Positions 47,024-58,628 of a DNA stretch of 64,000 nucleotides are shown piece by piece. Both the position numbers and the translations under genes were made by a program. Every line of letters starts with the position of its first letter. The stretch's first letter is position 1. The stretch comes from Laccaria trichodermophora (taxonomy: Eukaryota; Basidiomycota; Agaricomycetes; Agaricales; Hydnangiaceae), in NCBI GenBank assembly GCA_018417955.1, contig JACTVC010000025.1, positions 744,001 to 808,000 on the forward strand, read 5' to 3'. The notes under the pieces are model-generated. The model was not told the origin of the DNA and searched no databases. It saw only the letters and a list, made by a program, of their open reading frames with translations.

Positions 47024-48523
47024 ATGTCTTTTCTTCGAACATTCAGCATGACTGACAGTGTCCAACCCTCTCAAACTCAAGCCGCTAGTGCTGAAAGTTC
47101 TCAAACGGCTGCTACACCTCTTTCTCAGACACCTGCTACACCTGCTGCTACACCGGCTGTCTCTGATGTTTTTCCCCCTCCTCCTCACGTCCCTCGTACT
47201 CATACCTCTCCGACTATTATTCAAATGTTGAAGACTCTCCCTCTTGTGTCTATTCTTCAGATGAACAAGGAAATTGAGGATAAAAATGCCGTACGCTCTC
47301 GGCAGACTTTCAACCATATTTCTAATCCCACTGTTCACACCGTCCCTGGATCTGATGAGGCTTCTTTGATTTCTTTGGATGACGCTGATTTGAACCGCTT
47401 TCGTGTCCCTTCTTTCGTGGCTTCCTTTCCCAACTTGATCTATGCAAAACTTGCCAAATGGATTGCTGATGAAGAGTTAAAAGATAAGCTGAAGCTGAAA
47501 AGGAAGACTAATGAGGATGTCAAGCTTTTTGCAGAAGAAGCTAGGATTGCCAAGCGGCGCTGCATGAATGGCCACAAAATGGTACCTTGGATCGTTGGTG
47601 TCCCGTGGCAGGCCACTTTTCCTCAGAACCTCTTTGATACCGAACTTTGTATTGCTGTCCCTTTGCCGTTCTTTCTCAACAAGAACTTGAATATTTTGAA
47701 TGTCGAAGCCTCTACCTTGCCCACGACGAAGACTAACCCAAACCCTGGTGAGACAAAGGGTACCGTTATTCTTGATATTGAAAAACTCTCTGTGCGCTTT
47801 GGCAAAGAGCTTTCCTTGTCTTGCAGCCAATGGACAGAGGCTGCTGGTAACATGTATCTTTTTCAAAAAGAACGTGATGAAGACGGCACTGGTGAAGCTC
47901 ATAGCAATTGGTATAATGAGCATTTTTGCTTTTATACTTCTCAGGACACTAAGGACGACCTCTATGATGCCTGGAAATCAGATGAGTTGAAATTCCGTCA
48001 GGAGCATTGGGCAAAATATGGTGAATTTGATGCTTCTCGCTACTATCAGGCGTACAAACTCTCCGAGAAGCAGCGCAAAATGATGGCTGACATCTGTGGG
48101 ATGATGGCGTCTGAACCCACCAAGACTCCTTTCAACGCGACGTTAGGGAAACCCACGCCCCGACTTTCTTCTCGCTCCTCTCAGACGCGACCCTCCCAGC
48201 CCTTTTCGTCAGGCAGCGGCAAATCTTCCTCCTTGACGCCCGACTGCCTTATCTGTGCCGAGCGAGGCCACAACGCAACACAACATGCCGACAGCACCGT
48301 CATCATCAAATTCAAAGCAGACAGGAAGGCAGTATGGTCCAAGTACAGCGACCACAACCTCCTCACCCCTGACAATCGGGTTATCTGCATTAGCTGGAAC
48401 CTCAGAGGCGACCGCGGGCACCCATGTTCTCACAGAGACGAACGCGCCCACCTCTGTTCCTTCTGTGGCAGTAAACGCCACCACGCCTTCTCTTGGACAT
48501 GTCGTTCTCGACCCTCAAACTGA
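47024..48523 (+). CDS. Gag-like protein of the YR retrotransposon
   Basis: One uninterrupted frame of 499 codons; a second in-frame ATG at 47048 (MTDSVQPSQTQ) may be the true start. The N-terminus is rich in Ser, Thr, Ala and Pro. A basic stretch (KDKLKLKRKTNEDVK) and a globular middle part follow. The end carries Cys/His clusters, CLICAERGHNATQH and HLCSFCGSKRHHAFSWTC, that could bind zinc and nucleic acid as in other Gag proteins. The last 270 nt overlap the RT frame. It is the only frame of the element without a stop, which may mean it was mutated less or by chance. Family assignment rests on position and the Cys/His clusters. Confidence 0.7.
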   Translation: MSFLRTFSMTDSVQPSQTQAASAESSQTAATPLSQTPATPAATPAVSDVFPPPPHVPRTHTSPTIIQMLKTLPLVSILQMNKEIEDKNAVRSRQTFNHISNPTVHTVPGSDEASLISLDDADLNRFRVPSFVASFPNLIYAKLAKWIADEELKDKLKLKRKTNEDVKLFAEEARIAKRRCMNGHKMVPWIVGVPWQATFPQNLFDTELCIAVPLPFFLNKNLNILNVEASTLPTTKTNPNPGETKGTVILDIEKLSVRFGKELSLSCSQWTEAAGNMYLFQKERDEDGTGEAHSNWYNEHFCFYTSQDTKDDLYDAWKSDELKFRQEHWAKYGEFDASRYYQAYKLSEKQRKMMADICGMMASEPTKTPFNATLGKPTPRLSSRSSQTRPSQPFSSGSGKSSSLTPDCLICAERGHNATQHADSTVIIKFKADRKAVWSKYSDHNLLTPDNRVICISWNLRGDRGHPCSHRDERAHLCSFCGSKRHHAFSWTCRSRPSN

Positions 48524-50850
48524 GGCATTCATCCAGGCATCGCTTTCACTTCCCCTCTCCTACTCCGACTTCTCTTCCTCCATTGTTCCTCGGCCCCCTC
48601 TCTCCTGCACCTCTTTGGAGGAGTCTCTTCTTTTTCACTGAATCTTACATCCATACGACGCCGACTCCTTCGAATTTTTATTGCATAAACATCATCTCTT
48701 CGACAGTTACCCCCTTCTCCCATTCAATCTGCGCTTTGGCTTCCCTATCGGGCACATGCCTCCACTCCCCCAGACTGTCATTATGCCCAACAATCCCTCT
48801 ATTATCTCTTATCCAGACACTGTGTCTGATTACCTCACAAAAGAAGTCAACGCTGGTAGACTTTCGGGTCCTTTCTCTCGAGAGGTTACAGAGCAGATCC
48901 TGCGCAGCCCCTTTCAATCTTCATCCCTCATCGTCTCTGTTCAGCCTCAGGAACCTGGAGTGCCTGACAAACTCAGGGTTTGTCAACATCTCTCCAAGGC
49001 TTCCAAACTTCACGCATCCGTCAACTCCTACATCCGAAAGGATGATTTCCCTACGCGTTTCGACACCGCGTCCAAGGTTGCCGATATTGTGAGTTTCTTT
49101 CCATCTGTTCCTTCCCCACCTTTTCTTCCCTCTTTTTTACATATCTCCTTTGTGTTTCGTGCGTGGAGATATTTTCATTTACTAGCGCTGGCCTTTTGTC
49201 CAGTCACTCCTTGGGTATTTTTGCTGTATGCAAGTTACCTGCTTTGCTATCCTCTTTCCTGTTCCGTGCTATTCGCACGATGATTATCTTCCATGCTTGA
49301 GCATGATGTCCCTCTTCCACGCACCGAGCGTGATGACTCCTCTTCCACACGTCGAGTGTGATGATCATCTTCCATGCGTTGAGCATGATGCCTCCTCTTC
49401 CACGCGTTGAGTGTGATGCTTTCTCTTCCACACGTCGAGTGTGATACCTCCTCTTCCACATGTTGAGCGTGATGATGCTCCTCCATGTGTCAGGCACGAT
49501 GGGGCATCATCGCATTATGTTTTAGGATCATTGCGCATGTGTTATAGGCGTCTCTCTAATATGTTATGCATACATACCATCTTACTCCCATCCTCTCGTC
49601 TGATCTCTCATTTCTGAACATCTTGCTTATATTCCTTGATTTCTGAATAGATTTCTCATGCGCCTCCTGGAACTCAGGCGTGTACTCTCGACATTAAGAA
49701 GTTCCACCGCACGTGTCCTGTACTCCCTTCTCACAAACCTTGGCTTGTCGTCCAAGGGACATTGGACGACTTCTTCATTAATCATGATCACCCGTTCGGA
49801 GCTGCTTGCGCCAGCAGTAATGCTGGCATGATCGCAAATGCCGTCGTTGATATCTGGAGAGCTGAAGGGATCTTCCCAGTACCTAAATACGAAGACGATT
49901 TGAAAGCTTTCCGATTCCCTTCCACTTCAGGTGCTTTTGTTGATGGAGACTTTCGTTATGATTATGACTGAGCAGAGATGCTTCGCCGCATCTCTTCTTT
50001 GGGAGTACCTTGGCATGATGAGAAGGGTGACGAATGTTTTTCCTTTGTCACAACCTTTATTGGATTTCTCTGGGACATCCCTCGGAAGCGTGTCAGCCTG
50101 CCGGAAGGGAAGAGGAATAAGTTCCATCAACAGGTTCTCCAATTCCTTACAGATTTCGAAGGTCGACCTTGCCATTTGCGAGATGTCGAAAAGATTCATG
50201 GATCTCTTTGTCATATCGCCTTCGTGCATCTTGATGGATGCTCTCATCTCCCTTCTCTTTCCAATTTTGCGTCTACCTTTCATGGTGACGAATTCTTGAC
50301 AAAGTATCCTCCCCATTCACTGATCACTGACTTGAAGTGGTGGTTGGTTAAGCTCACTTTGCCGGGGATACATTGATCCCTTCAACCTCTTGGTCCTCTA
50401 TCAGACCTTGGGTTGTATGTCGATGCCTCTACATCGTGGGGGATCGGTATTATCATTAGCGGTGAATGGGCTGCTTTCCAGCTTTCGTCCTCTTGGAAGA
50501 TTGAAGGCCGAGATATTTGTTGGCTTGAAACTGTCGCCATTGAACTTCTGGCTCTTTTCCTGGAGTCTAGAGGCCTTCGAGATGTTCATCTTCTCATACA
50601 TTCCGACAATCAAGGCACTATCGGTGCTCTCGATAAAGGTCGCAGTGGCAACATTTATCTTAACCTTGCAGTTCGTCGCACACACATCATTCTCATGGCC
50701 ACATCCCTCGTCTTCAAAACTATATATATTGAGTCTCATGCTAATCCAGCCGACCCTATCTCGCGCAGAGAACCAGGGCCTGCTGGCAAGCAAATCTTCC
50801 CGTATTTTAAGCTCCCTGATGAGCTATCTACCTGTTTTATTCATGCCTAG
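48255..50850 (+). pseudogene. Reverse transcriptase-RNase H of the YR retrotransposon
   Basis: Exon 1 runs to 49088, a 562-nt intron (GTGAGT to AATAG) follows, and exon 2 runs from 49651. RT landmarks: NLRFGFPIGHMP, NAGRLSGPFSREVTEQIL, SLIVSVQPQ, KDDFPTRFDTASKVADI, then CTLDIKKFHRTCPV, DHPFGAACASSNAG and a YEDD box in VPKYEDDLKAF. The RNase H part has GLYVDASTSWGIG, CWLETVAIELLAL, IHSDNQG and ANPADPISR, giving all four acidic residues. TGA stops interrupt the frame at 48639-48641, 49969-49971 and 50374-50376, each with clear homologous coding sequence on both sides in the same frame. The frame ends with a TAG after STCFIHA. Confidence 0.85.
49291..49501. repeat. Minisatellite, about 7.5 copies of a 27-28-bp unit
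   Basis: The unit is of the form CTTCCACACGTCGAGTGTGA plus TGATCCTC, with changes in each copy. It lies inside the 562-nt intron of the retrotransposon RT gene. Confidence 0.85.
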
Positions 50851-51083
50851 GTTCACTTCTACATTTAGAACTGCCTCCTTTCTGATTTCTGATATTTTCA
50901 TTCAGCCTAGATTATCCTTTTAAACCGGCGACACGTGTCGTCGAGACGGTTGTAGGTGGTTCATGTCATGATCCTCCGCGCCCTACATCTCGTCATATTC
51001 TTTCCCATCCATTCAAATCTCGTACTACCACATCTCCCGTCTCTTGTACTACTGCATCTCTTCTCCCATCTGTCTCCACCTCC

Positions 51084-52429
51084 ATGCTATCACACACTTC
51101 TCCATCTGCCACAACTGCTCTTCCTATTGAGCCAACTCCTACTAGCCAATCTAATCCGGATCGACCTATCAGACCAAGACAGCCTCAAGTAGGCCGCCAA
51201 ATTTCTCAAAGCCCTCTACGCCCTCATGTTTTGGCTGCCGATCGTCTCTTCACTTGGGACACGCCTCACGCTGTTCATCACTGACAGCACCTCACAGCCT
51301 CACTTCCACCAGACTTGGTTAGTACTGCCATGATGTCAATACGTGGCGCTTATGCACCCAACACAAAAACTACATATGCTGCTGGCACCCTCCGCTTCAC
51401 ACAATTCTGCGATACATGGGGTATCAATGAGGAAGCGCAGATGCCTGCCTCTTATCCTCTCCTGTGTGCCTTCATTGGAGAACATAAGGGCAGGCAAGCT
51501 GGGAACACCATCTGTTCCTGGCTCTCTGGCATCCGTGCATGGCACGTTGTCAACCATGCGCCTTGGTTTGGCGATGACGAATGGGTCCAGTTGGCCCGTG
51601 TATCTGCGAACAAGGAGGGGATAAAGCACAAACGCCCCCTTCGTGCTCCTGTTTCCATTGAGCACTTGCTAGCCCTTCATTGTGTCCTCAACCTTTCCAC
51701 CCCTTTCCATGCAGCAGTGTGGGCCCTTGCCTTGTGCACTTTTTTCGGCTGTCGGCGACTAGGCAAGCTAGCTGTCACTACTGCCGCTGCGTTTGATGAA
51801 CGATATCATGTTCTTCGCTCTGTCATGTGTGCCTTTTGCACCTTGTCTATCTTATATTTTTCTTACCTTTCTGCAGGATTACATTTCGTACACTGCGAGA
51901 TGGCTCGTCCTCTGCAAGCTTTCGTATTCCTTGGACTAAGACAACGAAGGAGCTTGGTGCTTCTGTCATCCTTACTGCACGAAACGACATCCTTTGCCCT
52001 GTTGCCGCTTTAAAGAACCACCTCGCTGTTAACTCATCCACTGACCACTCAACCCCCCTCTTTGCATATACAACTGCATCTTCTCAGCCCAAAATCCTCC
52101 TTAAACATGAATTTCTCAACTTCTGTACTCGTATCTGGTCGTCCGCTATGCTCACACATGTTCTTGGCCACAGCTTCCGTATTGGAGGAGCTGTTGAACT
52201 CCTTCTCGCTGGTGTTCTCCCTGAGATCGTTGCTGCAACAGGTGGCTGGACCTCCCTTGCCTTTCTACTCTATTGGCGCCGCATGGAAGAAATTCTTCCA
52301 ATGAGCACATCAAAAGCATACAACAAGTCCCATATGGACTCCTTGGCTGCCATGTTTGAACAATTCCGTATCAAACACAAAATCCCATCTGCACTGATCA
52401 CTGCTTCTGATGGGAACCTTACCTTGTAG
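51084..52429 (+). pseudogene. Tyrosine recombinase of the YR retrotransposon
   Basis: The frame begins MLSHTSPSATTALP, is broken by TGA at 51282-51284, continues with the SAM-like N-domain (RGAYAPNTKTTYAAGTLRF), and has a 50-nt intron at 51827-51876 that joins LRSVM to ITFRTLRDG. Catalytic residues of a tyrosine recombinase are visible: Arg in GCRRLGKLAV, His-x-x-Arg in GHSFRIGGA, Trp in TGGWTS and Tyr in LLYWRR. The C-terminus is SDGNLTL. The recombinase would insert a circular DNA copy. Apart from the TGA the domain is complete. Confidence 0.85.
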
Positions 52430-52915
52430 TCTACAATGTGAACCTCCTCATTCTCCTCTGTACTCTACATGGTCCTTATCTTTCTGTAATTGTATTTGTC
52501 TTTCAATCCCAAAATTCTTTCCAGAGTGACGCTTGATTGGGTAGTTCCTTGGTGCTGAACCAACCTGCTCGTTGTGAGCTTACACTCTGGTGGGTATAGC
52601 TGGTTGGTTGGCACACAATCAAGCTTTCAGACGCTCAGGTCTTGTTTGTCTCCTCAGATCTCACCATTCTATTCATTATTTAAGATCTGACTTACGCGAG
52701 CCAGGCAAGCCCTAGGCACAAACAAGTTATCCGTGTTCACGGATTTCTTGTATTTAAATATCTGCTGTATTTAAATACTCCCTCCTTTCTCCATACTCAC
52801 AGGACGCTTAAGTTATCTCATTTGATGGGTAGGGGTAGGCTCGCGTGACATTAGTCACAATCTGTAACAATTAAGTAACTAGATAGTCAATCGTGTTGCG
52901 TACCCCACAATTGCC
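52430..52915. other. Tail of the retrotransposon or unknown spacer
   Basis: Non-coding. It holds short inverted words such as CTTGATTG (about 52529) and CAATCAAG (about 52617), and repeated TATTTAAATA. It may contain the 3' terminal region of the YR element, but I could not identify matching ends. Confidence 0.4.
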
Positions 52916-53500
52916 ATGGACGAGATTTTCAACGGCAACACCTTCGACGACGAAAATGAACCCTTTTATGACGACAATTGTCATTCTGAACGAGATCCTG
53001 CAGCTGATGAGGCCGATAATGCTGCAGAGGAACTGTCTGATGACGAGGAGCAGCAAACACAACCTCCGGTTGCCGTTCTAAATACACGATTTTTGAAGCA
53101 AGGATTAGAGGGAGAGAATGTAGCTGAAATCATCCGGGAAGTCCTCAATTTCATGAGCTCAAAACACATTAATTTGCCACTGTTTCTCGATGCACTGAGC
53201 TGGGGTGATCCCAGGTGCCATTCAGACGCCAAAATTCAGTACGCGCGGACGTCGTTGATGGTCAGTGATGAACTTCCTGGCATTTTGGAATGATGGTACC
53301 ACCCCCCTCGAGGCTCAAGAAAGGGGAAGGGGAAGAGACTGGCTGGTGCCCAGCAAGTACTATGCAACTTTGCAAGAAAATGTGTTGTTGACTGCATAGA
53401 CAGGGAGATTAAAACATCTGCACCATTATTCCTTTCACCACCTGAATGAAACTCTCACAAGCATTGACTTTCAATCTTTGAAGGAGGAGGTGAAGGCATA
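52916..53500 (+). pseudogene. Truncated DUF6589-type protein
   Basis: The start is MDEIFNGNTFDDENEPF, with an acidic N-terminus, then INLPLFLDALSWGDPRC and LMVSDELPGILE, a pattern I know from the N-terminal part of repeat-associated DUF6589 proteins in basidiomycetes. A TGA at 53291-53293 stops the frame, yet homologous text goes on in the same frame (WYHPPRGS, KGKRLAGA, CVVDCIDREIKTSAPLFLSP) until about 53440, where another stop occurs. The long C-terminal region of the family is missing. It is a broken, truncated copy. Confidence 0.65.
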
Positions 53501-55141
53501 TGTCACACTGTCACTTGAGCCTACCCTTACCCATCAAAGTGCACCAGACGTTATAGGACAGGATGTTGTGCGTGAATTTTATCTTTTTTTTGCCTCCGAC
53601 TTTAGAGTCCGCTGATGGGATCTTATCTCCCCTCCTGTAAAGTGCTTCATCCTGCCCTATAATGTTGGGAACGAGACTACAAATTTTGGCACTTACGTAC
53701 GGATGATTTTTCGGTGTTTCCATCCGCAATTCGGATCCTACTTATCATTTTGGACCATTTCCGTCTGCAATACCTATCGGACATGTAAATGCTCGAGATC
53801 TGTGCACATAGAGGATGAGAGATGGAATTTAGGTCAAAATGTCCGCATAAAACAGAAATAAAGGATAAAAAAATGGTCGTAATCAGGTCAGAGTATCCCT
53901 TCTAACCTCGCAATGTTTCCATATTGCAGTGCTACATGAGCCACGGAATTGCCAAGTAAGATCTAAGTTACAAAGTCCTCTGAAAGTTTGTGTTCTGGGC
54001 CAGGATGAATGACGACAATAAACTGCCTGCTGAAGGCATGAGCTTCAAAAATCCATTTAGCAAACGAAATGAGTTGAGCAACTGACCTTCCAATATATTC
54101 CAAAATCCTGACATCGTTGATTGCAATAGATTGCAATGGGATGAAAGGAGTGCTGTGGTGATTAATGGCTGGTGCTGAGTCGCACTATTCCCAAATGGAT
54201 TATCATCGGTGAGAACTTGTTGAGAACGATGATGCGGTGCGTCGCTCAGAGGGCTTGGGGAAAATAGAAGATGTGGGAGGGGTTGTTGAGCTCAAACCCA
54301 ACGTTTCAAGCTGACAGCCACTTACGAAAATTGGATCGGACCTCCATACCGACTGGCCATTTACAGACGCAAAATGGATCAAACCTCCGGCCAAAATTCG
54401 GGCTTTCCGTACGCATAAGGATTGAAGGTGAGACGATTTTAGGTCCCATTTCCGTCCGCATAAGGATCGGACATTCTATAGCATATGAAGTACCAGGGTC
54501 CTGACTGACTTCACTTGGACTTCACCTGGCACCACCATGACTTCTGAAAACCTGTAACATTCTGTGAAAAGTTCTCATAAACACTCTGACAAATTTACCT
54601 CTTGCTTTTGAGTTTTGTGGCTCAGAGTTTGCGCATTGTCCTCAAAAGGCTCTGATAGAAATCGGCGACGACACTGATGATAACAATAGGTGTTTCGTGA
54701 ATTTTTTTGGGATAGATTTGAACGGCACAGGGCGAAGGGAGAAAAGAATGTGCACGTAAGCTTCTTCTTGATGCAATTGCAGTCTTCCAGCTGATAAGGC
54801 GCATGATTAGATGAAAGTAGCTCCTGGTACGGTTATTATTATTACGACTCAACTCTGCGCTGAGTTGAGGCGTCCGTGCCGCAGGCTGGCCGTTCAATCA
54901 CCTTCAAGATCAGGTGGAGCCCTCCTAATCTCCGGATCCATTACCGCCTGCACATTGGACAAACTGTTCCCATTCGGGCTTCCTGTAATCTATCACGGAA
55001 CTATGGTACCGGTGATCTTTACCGCACGTATTCCGTGTCAGCAGAAACAATTGCATAAATCCCCATCTACGCTTTAGAGCCTTCCTGAAACCATCTTGAA
55101 GGTATGCATCACTTTTTACTTTGGCCGGCTGTGGAGGCTCA
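53501..55141. other. 1.6-kb stretch without a recognised gene
   Basis: Related words such as CATTTCCGTC(C/T)GCA and AAGGATCGGAC recur around 53690-53780 and 54320-54480, suggesting old repeated sequence. No gene is recognised. It ends at the left end of the Plavaka element. Confidence 0.45.
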
Positions 55142-55167
55142 CATCAGGAAAATCACACAGGTGTGGC
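55142..55167 (+). repeat. Left terminal inverted repeat of the Plavaka element
   Basis: Starts CATCAGGAAAATCACA; 26 bp pair with 27 bp at the right end. Confidence 0.85.
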
Positions 55168-55236
55168 GGGCCGTGAAGGCGTGGCCAAATGTGGCCAGCG
55201 TGATTGATCTGGCGCCACTGCATCACAACTTTGATT

Positions 55237-55335
55237 CCGGGGTAAATTCAACCACGCATGCCACAATGATCATCCATGCCCACATCCCGGAATAAATTGA
55301 GCCACGCGTGTCACGATGATCATCCGTGCCACATT
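55237..55335. repeat. Two tandem copies of a unit of about 49 bp in the left subterminal region
   Basis: Each copy contains CCACGC(A/G)TG(C/T)CAC(A/G)ATGATCATCC. They lie between the left terminal repeat and the transposase stop codon. Confidence 0.75.
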
Positions 55336-55438
55336 CAAAGATGTAGAGTAACAATAAATGAGACTACTACGTAGTACTGAACTTGTAGTTAAGAAAATGA
55401 GACTACAAAACTTGAAGTGTACAACTCAAATACTAGAA

Positions 55439-58400
55439 CTAAAAACAAATCTCATTTGCATGGTGGTCTGCATACTTGTTCACGTAGAATGCTTCGAAGA
55501 CGTCGAGGGACCAGGTGTGCGAGAAATGAGGAGGAAGATATTGGCGACCGAAGACAGGAATGAGATGTGCGGCACGGAGGACAGAGTCCAAATGGATCAC
55601 GGTGGTCAGACGTTCTCCGTTACACGCGCACTCTGGAGCGACATTCCACATCCCTGTGATCTTGTCTGGAGAGCGGCCGACCTTCTTGAACCATTCGACG
55701 AGGGCACAGGGGTAGGTAGTGTCATTGTATGTGAAAGAGAAAAGGAGGAGTACGCACACAGCGCTCATTCCCCGAAATCCCGGTTTTGATTCATCCTTGA
55801 CGACGAAAGCGCAGTCATGACGTTTTCCTGTACCTCTCCAGGAGGGCGTCGAACGGATGCGTTCCCGGCGCATTCCACGGACTCCAGATGGATCGCTAGG
55901 CGCGTAGAATGTGGCGGTTGCGGAGGGGAACACAGAGATGGGAGAGGTGATGGTGGGTTCAACATCGACATATCCCTCTTCATCTGGGGTGAGCTGGTCG
56001 GCAAGGAAGTAATGGGTGAGTTGATGGAGGGAAGGGACTCCAATATGAGTGGCAAGGTCCTTGAGATTACGGGGATATGAGCGTTCTTTAACCACTTTGT
56101 AAGCTTGTGTGATACAGTGCTCAAAATGGAGTAATGACTCACCTCTTGTCCGGGCGAGAACAACATTGCCCATTACCCGGTCAACATCAACTGGCTCCCC
56201 ATCCTCACCCTCATCCTTATCACGTTGAGGTGGAGGACGCTCCGGAGGCAGCATTCTTCGACTGATGAAGTCGGCCTTTGTTGCGGCGAGCTTGTCAAGC
56301 CGTTGGTTGGTAAGTAACATTTGACCAAGCGCTTCGAATCGACTTGACCGACGCCATGGCTTCTTGACTGCAGTGATGTGCCGCGACTCCGTGATAGATG
56401 AACAAATGCCATTGAGCGCGCCGAAGTCTTCAATGTTGCGACGGAAGTGGGATAGTGCATGTTGGCGAGGGAGATTGAACCCATTCTCTTCGCGAACTCC
56501 TGTTGTGCGAAAAATTTCCCTGTGGTGATGAAAACGTGCTAGAGCAGCATCAAGGTCATCGAGTGTCGTTTGGTCGAAGTCGGAACGGCGAGCGATGTAA
56601 CAGAAGTCAAGGAAGGCACCGAGACACATGACCATCTCATCAGGGACAAAACCCACAATGGCGGGTAGGTACACTTTCATCAGTGCCTTAGAATCGTCGC
56701 CAGTCCATTGTTTGAACCGTCGACCCTGTTTGAATCTGCGTAGACCCGGAAACACAGGGGTGGCAGCAATTCTACTCAAGCCACGTCAGATCACAATAAA
56801 GGGAAAAGTCATTTGTGAAGCCACAACTCACCGACGGTCAATCTCATCCAAAATCTTGTCTCCCCCCGTTCGGCCGTGCTCAAGTTCCAGGTATTCCCCA
56901 ACCCATGTGACCAGGTGGTCCTTGAACGTTCCCTTGATAACTTGGTGAAGGAGATCTGATGAGATTAACTCATGGATGTCGGCGCGAGGGAAGTCGCATG
57001 TAAAGGGCTAAAGTGACATTAATATATACTGTCTGTCAAATGTAAGAGAAAAAAAGAACCTACCACGACGTCCTCATCTATCCCAAACTCATCCCATAAC
57101 TCCGTTCCACTGAATTGTTCCAGCAATGTTTCCGTGAGGTCATGTCGCCGCGGACCACTCGGTGGGTCCAGCTTGTTGCATAGTGATGTACATCTGATGA
57201 GGAGTTAATAAAACATCTCTGAGTTGTAAACTACACGTACCTGGGACACCAGCCTTGAACAATCCCCGTAAGCATTACCTGTTCAGGGTAATCGGCGATG
57301 AAGGGACCAAGGTCGTAGATGATGCGGCGAAAATGTCCATCAGGGCAGCGGCGCACAACTGGCTTCTTCATGGCGGCCTTGAGCGGCGACAGGATTGCTG
57401 AGATGGATGCGTGAAATAACTGGCGTTTGAACTTGCGGAACTCGGGATCACTATCGTACTTGCAATCACCTAATTTCAATCAGTATATTAGAAGACGGCT
57501 CATGAATGAGCTACACTTACTCTTGGGAATTGCAAAAAAACCGATAGGGATTACACCTTGTCGGTGTCCACGACGAGCAACATTGTGTAGGTTGCCAGGA
57601 GATAGGTAAAACGGGTGATATTCCACATCCCCCGTTGCGACCGAGACCGTGGTCTTGTCACTACCAAGGATCCCTGCGACGTACATGGCCCCCTTAGTTG
57701 TGGGGTCATCATTGAAAATTCGATCCTATTAGCGCAACCATTAGTTTGAGAACAACGAGAGAGGGAAAAAACCTACACATTGCCGCCAAGCGAAATTGGC
57801 TGACATGAAATCACTCCACCTCCGTTTCCCATTCGCGTCGACTTCCACGTAAGGTGTCGTGTCGAATTCTCCGTCGAAGTCTGGGTTGGCGAGCATGTTG
57901 CTGAGGACAACGTCGGGATCGCGGAACCAAATCTCGTATTCTTTCTTCTTCCAACTGGGTGCTGTAGAAGGGAGGTCATGCGGGACCGTCGTTTTCATGC
58001 ATTTCCATGGTGCGTCCCCCTCAGACGAAGCGTCGATCATGTCATAAATCTCTTTGTAGCTCGTGAAAGGACCGGTATGCCCGTGCTTCATCGATTGCCA
58101 TGCCCAAAGCTCAAGCAGATAGTCGATATTGGTCTGGGACATCTCGTCTATTCGAAAAAGGAAGTCGGCGGTTTTAAATTGGACATCGTCCTCGTACGGA
58201 GACCAGTCGTCCGGGTCAGCAGTTGTGCGGGGAGGTGGCGGCGTCCCCTCGGGCAACTTGTTTCCATGTTCATCACAAGGTTCACCTTTAAAATTGTTAG
58301 AAATCATTAGTTCTGGGTACGTTGTTGTAGTTTTTCACTCACCATTTAAGAAGGGATGGTACTGTTTGAATGCACGACGAGGAGGAGGAGGAGGGCTACC

Positions 58401-58628
58401 ACTGGGTCCTCTTGAGTCTCTTGAATCAGTTGGAAACGTCGGAAAGTCATCTTGTGGACTACCGCTTGATCCAGAAGGTGATCTGACGCCACGGACTGCA
58501 TTGGTATCCTGGTGGAAAGTGTTGAAATGGTAGGTTTGTCCATGGACACTCCGAAAGGTTCTGGGGCAGCCAGCAGATCTACATGGATAGCGAAGGCCGA
58601 ATGACTTCTTTGCCTGTTTTCGAGGCAT
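55439..58628 (-). CDS. Plavaka transposase
   Basis: Eight exons (58343-58628, 57777-58285, 57521-57725, 57241-57469, 57064-57193, 56832-57007, 56143-56771 and 55439-56085) sum to 2,811 nt, 936 aa, all phases consistent and no stop. A C2H2-like finger opens the protein (PCRSAGCPRTF, then HGQTYHFNTFH), followed by Pro-rich text. The Plavaka body is clear: DDWSPYEDDVQFKTADFL, EIWFRDPDVVLSNMLANPDF, GSDKTTVSVATG, YLSPGNLHNVARRGH, FRKFKRQLFHASISAIL, GPFIADYPEQVMLTGIVQGW, PFTCDFPRADIHELISSDLL and FRRNIEDFGALNGICSSITE. It would cut and rejoin the element's ends. It faces away from its partner gene across 156 bp. Confidence 0.93.

Larger units (their letters stand above)
47024..52429 (+). mobile_element. 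DIRS-like tyrosine-recombinase retrotransposon, degraded
   Basis: On one strand, in order: a Gag-like frame, a reverse transcriptase with RNase H, and a tyrosine recombinase. Use of a recombinase instead of a DDE integrase, with no protease seen, marks the DIRS-like order. Coordinates give the coding extent only; I could not fix the termini, and no long terminal repeats were seen. At least four in-frame TGA codons break the enzyme frames. Confidence 0.85.

Noticed and set aside
48493..49092. 200-codon frame overlapping the RT gene
   Set aside because: It is an out-of-phase reading of the RT exon; the correct frame carries the RT motifs.
49291..49501. Regular short repeats that resemble a CRISPR array
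   Set aside because: Units are contiguous with no unique spacers, and the genome is fungal; it is a minisatellite.
48639..50376. Idea that UGA is read as an amino acid in this organism
   Set aside because: Intact host genes here, such as the peroxiredoxin, methyltransferase and FHA-RING genes, end in TGA; the in-frame TGAs occur only in repeats.
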